A stretch of DNA of 64,000 nucleotides from Dyella_B sp035503745 (GTDB lineage Bacteria; Pseudomonadota; Gammaproteobacteria; Xanthomonadales; Rhodanobacteraceae): assembly GCF_035503745.1 (NCBI RefSeq), contig NZ_DATJTC010000005.1, forward strand, positions 61,508-125,507, given 5' to 3'. This document shows, piece after piece, positions 53,597 to 60,325 of this stretch. The translations under genes were made by a program, and so were the position numbers. Position 1 is the stretch's first letter. Each line of letters begins with the position of its first letter. The notes beneath the pieces are model-generated. The model saw only the letters and a program-made list of their open reading frames with translations. It made no database searches and was not told the DNA's origin.

Positions 53597-55054
53597 ATGC
53601 GCATCCTCGCCGAGGCCCTTACTTACGACGACGTCTATCTCGTCCCGGCCCATTCCCAAGTCTTGCCGCGCGACGTGGATACCTCCACCCGGCTCACGCG
53701 GAACCTCCGGTTGAATATCCCCATCGTGTCCGCCGCCATGGACACGGTCACCGAAGCCCGGCTGGCCATCACCATGGCGCAGAACGGCGGCATCGGCATC
53801 ATCCACAAGAACATGACCGCCGAGCAGCAGGCCGCCGAAGTGCGCCTGGTGAAAAAATTCGAGGCCGGTGTCATTCGCAGTCCGATTACCGTGGGTCCGC
53901 ATACGTCGATCCGCGATGTGCTCAAGCTCACCCGCGCGCACAACATTTCGGGTGTGCCGGTGGTCGAGGGCGAGCAACTGGTGGGCATCGTCACCAGCCG
54001 CGACCTGCGTTTCGAGCGCAAGCACGACGATCCGGTGCGCAACATCATGACGCGCCAGGACAAGCTCGTCACCGTGCGCGAAGGCGCCAGCCAGGACGAC
54101 GTACTGCAGCTGCTGCATAAAAACCGCATTGAAAAAGTGCTGGTAGTCAACGACGCCTTTCAGTTGCGCGGTCTCATCACCGTCAAGGACATCCAGAAAG
54201 CCCGCGACAATCCCAACGCCGCCAAGGATGCGCATGAGCGCCTGGTGGTCGGCGCCGCAGTGGGCGTGGGCGGCGATACCGAGCAACGGGTCGAGGCGCT
54301 GGTCGATGCCGGTGTCGATGTCATTGTGGTCGATACGGCCCATGGTCATTCGCAGGGCGTGATCGAACGCGCCGGGTGGGTGAAGAAACGCTACCCGCAG
54401 GTGCAGGTGATCGCCGGCAACATCGTCACCGGCGAGGCCGCGCGCGCCTTGCTCGATGCCGGCGTCGATGCGGTCAAGGTGGGCGTCGGTCCCGGTTCGA
54501 TCTGCACCACCCGCGTGGTTGCCGGCGTGGGCGTGCCGCAGATCACCGCCATCGACATGGTGGCCACCGCGCTGAAGGACGAAATTCCGCTGATCGCCGA
54601 CGGCGGCATCCGCTATTCGGGCGATATTCCCAAGGCGCTGGCGGCTGGTGCATCTACGGTGATGCTCGGTTCGATGTTCGCCGGCACCGAGGAATCCCCG
54701 GGCGAGGTCGAGCTGTTCCAGGGGCGTTCGTACAAGAGCTACCGCGGCATGGGTTCGCTCGGCGCGATGGCGCTGGGCTCCAAGGATCGCTACTTCCAGG
54801 ACGAAGCCGACGCCGACAAGCTGGTGCCCGAAGGCATCGAAGGTCGCGTGCCGTACCGCGGTCCGCTGCGCAACATCATCCACCAGCTGATCGGTGGCCT
54901 GCGTGCCTCGATGGGTTATCTGGGCGCGGCGACCATCGACGAGGTGCGTAACAAGGCGCAGTTCGTCAAAGTGACCTCGGCCGGTGTCACCGAAGCGCAT
55001 CCGCACGATATCCAGATCACCAAGGAAGCGCCGAATTACCGGCTGAATTCGTGA
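53597..55054 (+). CDS. guaB: GuaB, inosine-5'-monophosphate dehydrogenase
   Basis: Oxidises IMP to XMP, the first step of GMP synthesis. The 485-residue protein has 'EALTYDDVYLVPAHSQVLP', two CBS domains at about 95-205, 'AGVDVIVVDTAHGHSQGVIE', the catalytic cysteine in 'GVGPGSICTTRVVAGVGVPQ' and the flap 'GSLGAMALGSKDRYFQ'. guaA follows after 146 bases that hold a hairpin repeat. Confidence 0.98.
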   Translation: MRILAEALTYDDVYLVPAHSQVLPRDVDTSTRLTRNLRLNIPIVSAAMDTVTEARLAITMAQNGGIGIIHKNMTAEQQAAEVRLVKKFEAGVIRSPITVGPHTSIRDVLKLTRAHNISGVPVVEGEQLVGIVTSRDLRFERKHDDPVRNIMTRQDKLVTVREGASQDDVLQLLHKNRIEKVLVVNDAFQLRGLITVKDIQKARDNPNAAKDAHERLVVGAAVGVGGDTEQRVEALVDAGVDVIVVDTAHGHSQGVIERAGWVKKRYPQVQVIAGNIVTGEAARALLDAGVDAVKVGVGPGSICTTRVVAGVGVPQITAIDMVATALKDEIPLIADGGIRYSGDIPKALAAGASTVMLGSMFAGTEESPGEVELFQGRSYKSYRGMGSLGAMALGSKDRYFQDEADADKLVPEGIEGRVPYRGPLRNIIHQLIGGLRASMGYLGAATIDEVRNKAQFVKVTSAGVTEAHPHDIQITKEAPNYRLNS

Positions 55055-55130
55055 TCGCCCGGGGCGCCTTTTCGCTCGACGTTCCGGCAGGCGTGCCAAG
55101 CGCACGGCATCTTCGCGCCACGCATCTCAA

Positions 55131-55158
55131 CGTCGTCCCGGTCTGTACCGGGATGACG
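55131..55158. repeat. REP-like palindrome between guaB and guaA
   Basis: CGTCGTCCCGGT and ACCGGGATGACG form a 12-bp stem with one G-T pair and a CTGT loop. The core matches the element at 41063 (CGTCATCCCGG). Confidence 0.6.
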
Positions 55159-55200
55159 CCGGGCTAGCCCATCCTTCATCCTTTTCATGACCTCGCCGCC

Positions 55201-56781
55201 ATGACCAACATCCATAGCGACAAGATCCTCATCCTCGATTTCGGCGCGCAGTACACGCAGCTCATTGCGCGACGCATTCGCGAGATCGGCGTCTACTGTG
55301 AAATCTGGGCCTGGGATCACAACCCGGCCGAGATCGCGGCGTTCGGCGCAAAGGGCATCATTCTTTCCGGCGGTCCGGAATCGACGACGCTGCACGGCGC
55401 GCCGGCCGCACCGCAGGAAGTGTTCGATTCGGGCTTGCCGATCCTGGGCATCTGCTACGGCATGCAGACGCTTGCCGCACAGCTGGGCGGCGCCACCGAG
55501 GCCGCCGATGCGCGCGAGTTCGGTCATGCACGCGTCGACGTGGTGGCGGCGGACAAACTCTTCGCCGGGCTCAGCGACCACGCGTCCATGCACGCGCTGG
55601 ACGTATGGATGAGCCACGGCGACCATGTCGCCAAGGCGCCGCCGGGTTTCACGATCACGGCCACCACCGACCGTATCCCGGTCGCCGCGATGTCGAACGA
55701 GGCCAAGCGCTGGTACGGCGTGCAGTTCCATCCGGAAGTTACCCACACCAAGCAGGGCAATGCCTTGCTCAAGCGCTTTGTCACCGAGATCTGCGGCTGC
55801 CGGACATTGTGGACCGCGGCGCACATCATCGACGACCAGATTGCGCGCGTGCGCGAGCAGGTCGGCCAGGACCACGTCTTGCTGGGCCTCTCCGGCGGCG
55901 TCGATTCGTCCGTCGTGGCGGCCCTGCTGCATCGTGCGATCGGCAGCCAGCTGACCTGCGTATTCGTCGACACCGGCCTGCTGCGCTGGCAGGAAGGCGA
56001 CCAGGTGATGGCCACCATGGCCGAGCACATGGGCGTAAAGGTGATCCGCGTGAACGCCGCCGAGCGTTACTTCCAGGCGCTGGAAGGCGTGGCCGATCCG
56101 GAAGCCAAGCGCAAGATCATCGGCCGCCTGTTCGTGGATATCTTCGACGAGGAGTCGGCCAAGGTCACCGCCGCCGGCAACGGCCACGTGAAGTGGCTGG
56201 CGCAGGGCACCATCTACCCGGACGTGATCGAGTCGGCCGGCAGTAAGACCGGCAAGGCGCACGTCATCAAGAGCCATCACAACGTGGGTGGCCTGCCCGA
56301 GCACATGAAGCTCAAGCTGGTCGAGCCGCTGCGCGAGCTGTTCAAGGACGAAGTGCGGCGCATCGGCGTCGAACTGGGGCTGCCGCGCGAAATGGTCTAC
56401 CGCCATCCGTTCCCCGGGCCGGGGCTGGGCGTGCGCATCCTGGGCGAAGTGAAGCCCGAATACGCCGAGCTGCTGGCGCGTGCCGACGCGATCTTCATCG
56501 AGGAGCTGCGCAAGGACGACCTCTACGACACCGTCAGCCAAGCCTTCGCGGTGTTCCTGCCGGTGAAATCGGTCGGCGTGGTGGGCGATGCCCGTGCCTA
56601 TGAATGGGTCATCGCCTTGCGCGCGGTGGAGACCATCGACTTCATGACAGCGCACTGGGCGCATCTGCCGTACGAGTTCCTTGGTCGAGTTTCAAACAGA
56701 ATTATCAATGAGTTGCGCGGTGTTTCTCGCGTTGTTTACGATATAAGCGGCAAGCCGCCGGCAACCATTGAGTGGGAATAG
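55201..56781 (+). CDS. guaA: GuaA, GMP synthase (glutamine-hydrolysing)
   Basis: Converts XMP to GMP. The 526-residue protein has a class I glutamine amidotransferase domain ('LPILGICYGMQTLAAQLGG' with the nucleophile Cys, 'GVQFHPEVTHTKQG' with His and Glu), an ATP-pyrophosphatase domain ('LLGLSGGVDSSVVAALLHR') and the C-terminal dimerisation domain ending 'GKPPATIEWE'. It pairs with guaB as usual. Confidence 0.98.
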   Translation: MTNIHSDKILILDFGAQYTQLIARRIREIGVYCEIWAWDHNPAEIAAFGAKGIILSGGPESTTLHGAPAAPQEVFDSGLPILGICYGMQTLAAQLGGATEAADAREFGHARVDVVAADKLFAGLSDHASMHALDVWMSHGDHVAKAPPGFTITATTDRIPVAAMSNEAKRWYGVQFHPEVTHTKQGNALLKRFVTEICGCRTLWTAAHIIDDQIARVREQVGQDHVLLGLSGGVDSSVVAALLHRAIGSQLTCVFVDTGLLRWQEGDQVMATMAEHMGVKVIRVNAAERYFQALEGVADPEAKRKIIGRLFVDIFDEESAKVTAAGNGHVKWLAQGTIYPDVIESAGSKTGKAHVIKSHHNVGGLPEHMKLKLVEPLRELFKDEVRRIGVELGLPREMVYRHPFPGPGLGVRILGEVKPEYAELLARADAIFIEELRKDDLYDTVSQAFAVFLPVKSVGVVGDARAYEWVIALRAVETIDFMTAHWAHLPYEFLGRVSNRIINELRGVSRVVYDISGKPPATIEWE

Positions 56782-56859
56782 CAAGATCAATCACTTAGCG
56801 CGCAAACGGCGCCGGCCTGTCTTGCTGCTTACTTTAAGAATTACATATAAACCATTGAA

Positions 56860-57354
56860 ATGGTTGATGAACTAATCAGCTCGACAGCAGCGGCCGCGTT
56901 CAGCGACGAGGACGCTACCTATATGCGGCGTGCGCTGCAGCTGGCCGAACATGCCCGAGACGCCGAAAACGAGGTTCCGGTGGGGGCCGTGCTGGTGCAG
57001 GACGGCCAGATCGTGGGCCTGGGTTGGAATCGCAACATCACCCTGCACGATCCCACTGCGCACGCCGAAATCATGGCTTTGCGCGCGGCGGGCGAGAAGC
57101 TCGCCAATTACCGCATCGTCGGTGCCACGTTGTATGTCACGCTGGAGCCCTGCGCGATGTGCGCCATGGCGCTGGTCCACGCACGGATCGGCCGGGTCGT
57201 CTATGGCGCCACCGATCCCAAGACCGGTGCTGCCGGCAGCGTGTTCGACACGCTGGTTTCGGAACGCCACAACCATCGCATCGAGGTGCAGGGCGGATTG
57301 CTGGCGGACGAATCCTCGACCCTGTTACGCGAGTTCTTCCGCGCGCGGCGTTGA
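56860..57354 (+). CDS. tadA: TadA, tRNA adenosine(34) deaminase
   Basis: Deaminates A34 of tRNA-Arg(ACG) to inosine. The 164-residue zinc enzyme has 'DPTAHAEIMALRAAGEKLAN' (His and the proton-shuttling Glu) and the metal pair in 'EPCAMCAMALVHARIGRVVY'. The ATG at 56860 gives about 21 residues before the conserved core 'YMRRALQLAEHARDAENEVP'; a later in-frame ATG at 56922 is possible. The 3' end overlaps the convergent sirtuin gene by 30 bases. Confidence 0.95.
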   Translation: MVDELISSTAAAAFSDEDATYMRRALQLAEHARDAENEVPVGAVLVQDGQIVGLGWNRNITLHDPTAHAEIMALRAAGEKLANYRIVGATLYVTLEPCAMCAMALVHARIGRVVYGATDPKTGAAGSVFDTLVSERHNHRIEVQGGLLADESSTLLREFFRARR

Positions 57355-58179
57355 AGCGTCGCCGGACAGGAACGCCAGCGCTTCGGCGCACGGCTGCTGG
57401 ATCTTCAGCTGCAGCAGCGGATCGGCACGGGTACGCCCCAGGTTGACCGCGGCGATCGGCTTGCCCGCCTTGGCGGCCGCGTGCGCGAAGCGGTAGCCGG
57501 AGAAAACCATCAGTGAGGATCCCACCACCAGCATGGCGTCGGCCTCATCCAGTGCCTGCATGGCCACGGCGACCCGCTCGCGTGGGACGTTTTCGCCGAA
57601 AAACACTACGTCAGGCTTCAGGATGCCGCCGCAATGCGGGCAGGGCGGTACGGCAAAGCTGCTGAAATCGTGGCCATCGAGGTCTGCGTCGCCGTCGGGC
57701 GCATCGGCCGCATCCAGTTGCGCCCAGGCGGGATTGGAGGACAGCAGCAGCTGCTGGAAGGCCTGGCGCGGCGAACGATGCTCGCAACCCATGCAGCGCA
57801 CCGTGTCGAGCCGGCCGTGCATGTCGAGCACATCGCGGCTGCCCGCACGCTGGTGCAGTCCATCCACGTTTTGGGTCATCAGCAAACGCAATTTGCCCTG
57901 TTGCTCAAGCCGGACCAGGGCATGGTGCGTGCCGTTCGGCTGGGCATGCCCAAATCGACGCCAGCCCACCAGACTGCGTGCCCAGTAGCGCTTGCGCGTC
58001 GTTTCCTCGCCCATGAACGCCTGATACGTTACCGGCTGCGCGCGCTTCCAACTGCCGTCGGCATCCCGATAGTCGGGAATCCCCGAGTCGGTGCTGCAGC
58101 CGGCGCCCGTCAATACGAACAGGCGGCGGTGTTCGGCGATGAAATGCCGTAGGGCCAGCGGATCGTTTTCCGTGCGCAT
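57325..58179 (-). CDS. cobB: Sirtuin (NAD-dependent protein deacetylase)
   Basis: A 284-residue Sir2 enzyme. The NAD motif 'LTGAGCSTDSGIPDYRDADG', the 'LLMTQNVDGLHQRAGSRDV' motif, the catalytic His in 'LDMHGRLDTVRCMGCEH' and four zinc cysteines (CMGC and CPHC) are all present. The CSTDSGIPDYRD form is typical of class II sirtuins such as human SIRT4. Convergent with tadA with a 30-base overlap. Confidence 0.94.
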   Translation of the reverse strand: MRTENDPLALRHFIAEHRRLFVLTGAGCSTDSGIPDYRDADGSWKRAQPVTYQAFMGEETTRKRYWARSLVGWRRFGHAQPNGTHHALVRLEQQGKLRLLMTQNVDGLHQRAGSRDVLDMHGRLDTVRCMGCEHRSPRQAFQQLLLSSNPAWAQLDAADAPDGDADLDGHDFSSFAVPPCPHCGGILKPDVVFFGENVPRERVAVAMQALDEADAMLVVGSSLMVFSGYRFAHAAAKAGKPIAAVNLGRTRADPLLQLKIQQPCAEALAFLSGDASTPRAEELA

Positions 58180-58304
58180 CGTTTTTAAAGAAACTCGTGC
58201 GAAAGTCTTCGATTATGGCGTGATGGGAACAGGCGGCGTTGAAATGCGCGCGATCAAGCATTAAAACGCGGCATTAACATCTTCGCTTCCCAAGGGGAAA
58301 CATC

Positions 58305-58976
58305 ATGAAGGTGCTTCTATATGGTGCCACCGGCATGGTCGGACAAGGCGTATTGCGCGAGTGCCTGCTGGCGCCCGACGTGACGCTGGTGCAGACGGTG
58401 GGGCGCACGCCTACCGGGCAGCAGCACCCCAAGCTCAAGGAGCTGGTGCAGCGCGACCTGTTCGACTCCCTCCCCATGGCCGCCGAGCTTAGCGGTTTCG
58501 ATGCCTGTTTCTTTTGCCTGGGCGTTTCATCCGCCGGCATGACCGAAGCGGACTACGTGCATCTGACCTACGACCTCACGCTTTCGGTTGCCCAGATCCT
58601 GGCGAGTCTCAACCCGGGGATGACCTTGGTGTATGTATCGGGCGCCGGCACCGACAGCAGCGAGCAAAAGGGCAGCATGTGGGCGAGGGTGAAGGGGCGC
58701 ACTGAGAACGCCTTGCAGCGATTGCCGTTCAAAGCCGTGTACCTGTTTCGCCCGGGCGTGATCCAGCCGTTGCACGGCATCCGTTCCAAAACCGGTTCGT
58801 ATCAGCTCTTTTACAGCTTGAGCAAGCCGTTCCTGACGCCGTTGCGTGCACTTTTTCCCAACACGATTCTTTCCACCGAAATCATGGGGCGGGCCATGCT
58901 GGCCGTGGCGCGGCGGGGTGCGGCCAAGGCCGTGCTGGAAGCGCCGGACATACGGGCCCTGGCCGTGTCGAACTGA
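58305..58976 (+). CDS. NAD(P)-binding Rossmann protein, epimerase-like
   Basis: A 223-residue short atypical SDR. 'MKVLLYGATGMVGQGVLREC' carries the glycine-rich dinucleotide motif (GATGMVG) and residues 110-140 'MTLVYVSGAGTDSSEQKGSM' the strand before the active site. No catalytic YxxxK is evident. Members of this group are often called NAD-dependent epimerase or YwnB-like. Function is unknown. The last codons are followed within 100 bases by the integrase remnant. Confidence 0.8.
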   Translation: MKVLLYGATGMVGQGVLRECLLAPDVTLVQTVGRTPTGQQHPKLKELVQRDLFDSLPMAAELSGFDACFFCLGVSSAGMTEADYVHLTYDLTLSVAQILASLNPGMTLVYVSGAGTDSSEQKGSMWARVKGRTENALQRLPFKAVYLFRPGVIQPLHGIRSKTGSYQLFYSLSKPFLTPLRALFPNTILSTEIMGRAMLAVARRGAAKAVLEAPDIRALAVSN

Positions 58977-59040
58977 CGAATGGGTTGCTGCGTTGCCGCG
59001 CTATGCGGTGTTTGTCGCTTACGATCCGTGAGCCACGAAT

Positions 59041-59075
59041 GGTGTCACTTTGATTTAGGTGCAAATAGTGACACC
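59041..59075. repeat. Short inverted repeat at the edge of the integrase fragment
   Basis: GGTGTCACT (59041-59049) and AGTGACACC (59067-59075) are perfect 9-base arms with a 17-base spacer. Integrase-like sequence begins at the next base, so the repeat marks a junction. Confidence 0.55.
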
Positions 59076-59355
59076 TTTCGGCGCTTATGGAAGACGCGCA
59101 TCGGCGAAGGTCTCTCCCCTGCGGCGGTCGGTGCGATCGTGCAGCAACGCACCGCGAAAGCGAAACTCGAGGGGGGCTTCGGCGGGCGTAGTCTGCGCTC
59201 GGGCTTCATCACCGAAGGCGGTCGCCGTGGTGTGGCGCTGCCTGCGCTGATGGCCATGACGGAGCACCGCGCGGTGGCTACTAGCGTGATCGGCTATTTC
59301 CAGGCCGGCGGGGTCGCCGACAATCCCGCGGCACGGTTGCTGGCGACGATGTCGA
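59076..59355 (+). pseudogene. Truncated tyrosine-type site-specific integrase
   Basis: About 93 codons resemble the C-terminal catalytic part of a tyrosine recombinase: 'LSPAAVGAIVQQRTAKAKL', then 'GGRSLRSGFITEGGRRGVAL' (the HxxR-type box with the Arg) and 'LMAMTEHRAVATSVIGYFQA' (the region of the second His and the Tyr nucleophile). The first three-quarters of a normal integrase are absent, and the frame runs on into unrelated sequence. It is probably the relic of an integrated element that abuts the type VI genes. Confidence 0.72.
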
Positions 59356-59403
59356 CTGACGACTTCTATCGATGTCAAGGGTGCTCTTGCAGGGTGACAA
59401 AAC

Positions 59404-59505
59404 GGCATCGGGCAATGGGTTGCCCGACCGGGCAAAAAATTGCCCGTTTGAAACATCGCAAAATCAATTGCTTGAACACAAGCGGGCAACCCATTGCCCG
59501 ATGCC
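59404..59505. promoter_or_regulatory. Cluster of three 18-bp palindromes (candidate enhancer sites)
   Basis: CGGGCAA-N4-TTGCCCG occurs three times: 59409-59426, 59429-59446 and 59483-59500. The N4 spacers are TGGG, AAAA and CCCA. The centres of the first two are 20 bases apart, two helical turns. A weaker relative (GCAA-N6-TTGC) is at 59458-59471. The first and third copies, with five more bases each, also form a 23-bp inverted repeat (59404-59426 with 59483-59505). Sites of this kind 110-220 bases upstream of a sigma-54 promoter fit binding sites for an enhancer-binding activator. They could instead form a cruciform. Confidence 0.7.
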
Positions 59506-59617
59506 CCTGAAAATGTGGGTGTTTCGCGCGGCAAGTGCGCACTTAACGGCAACAACATGCCGTCACGTTTCTTGCTAAGTTATTGATAAATAGAGGCATG
59601 GCCGGCTTTGCGCCATG

Positions 59618-59634
59618 TTGGCACGGCGATTGCT
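59618..59634 (+). promoter_or_regulatory. Sigma-54 (RpoN) promoter upstream of hcp
   Basis: TTGGCACGGCGATTGCT matches the -24/-12 consensus YTGGCACGRNNNTTGCW at every defined position. Transcription would begin near 59645, about 65 bases before the hcp ATG. Sigma-54 control of hcp and vgrG is known in Vibrio and Pseudomonas. Confidence 0.82.
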
Positions 59635-59709
59635 GACAGCCCCATTGTCATCCGCCATGGATGGCACCGCACGCCATGAGGTGCGCGGTGACGACAATGC
59701 AGTTACATC

Positions 59710-60227
59710 ATGCCAACACCCGCCTATATCAGCATCACCGGTAAGACCCAGGGCAATATCACCAAGGGCGCCTTCACTGCCGACTCCGTCGGCAACGTCT
59801 ACGTGGAAGGTCACGAAGACCAGATCCTCGTGCAGGAAATCGAGCATCGCGTTACGGCGCCTACCGATCCACAGAGCGGTCAGCCGTCGGGCCAGCGTGT
59901 GCACAAGCCACTCGTATTCACCTGTGCGCTCAACAAGGCCGTGCCGCTGATGTATCAGTCACTCGCCTCCGGCGAGATGTTGCCGAATGTCGAAGTGCAG
60001 TGGTTCCGGACCTCGGTCGACGGTAAGCAGGAGCATTCTTCACCACCAAGCTGGAAGACGCCTCCATCGTGGACATCACCACCGTGCTGCCGCACGCGCA
60101 GGATGGCTCGAAGTCCGACTACACCCAGCTGATCAAGGTGGCGCTGGCGTACCGCAAGATCTCCTGGACCCACTCCATCGCCGGCACCGAGGCCTCGGAC
60201 GACTGGCGTAAGCCGATGGAAACCTAA
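59710..60227 (+). pseudogene. hcp: hcp (tssD), type VI secretion tube protein, frameshifted
   Basis: Hcp hexamers form the tube that a contractile sheath expels. The first 109 codons read as Hcp: 'AYISITGKTQGNITKGAFTA', 'HEDQILVQEIEHRVTAPTDP', 'GQRVHKPLVFTCALNKAVPL'. After 'DGKQEH' at about 60036 the frame is wrong; a shift by one base restores 'FFTTKLEDASIVDITTVLPH' and on to 'SIAGTEASDDWRKPMET', stopping at 60227. A T missing from a CATTTCTTC-like stretch explains it. A corrected protein would be 172 residues. The cause could be a true deletion or a sequencing error. vgrG follows. Confidence 0.9.
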
Positions 60228-60325
60228 GCGCGTGAAGGGACAGCGTGGCTCGTCAGGCCACGGGCCGCGCTGTCGTTCGATTCCAGGACCATCGACCACC
60301 GTATCACGACTCGCCAGGAGGCTTC

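Noticed and set aside
59404..59505. A CRISPR array or integron attC site at the repeated GGGCAA/TTGCCC words
   Set aside because: There are only three units with unequal spacing and no spacer pattern, and they read as palindromes rather than direct repeats. The sigma-54 context explains them better.
60031..60045. Programmed ribosomal frameshift in hcp
   Set aside because: The site lacks a slippery heptamer and a downstream stem I could see, so a plain deletion or a sequencing error is simpler.
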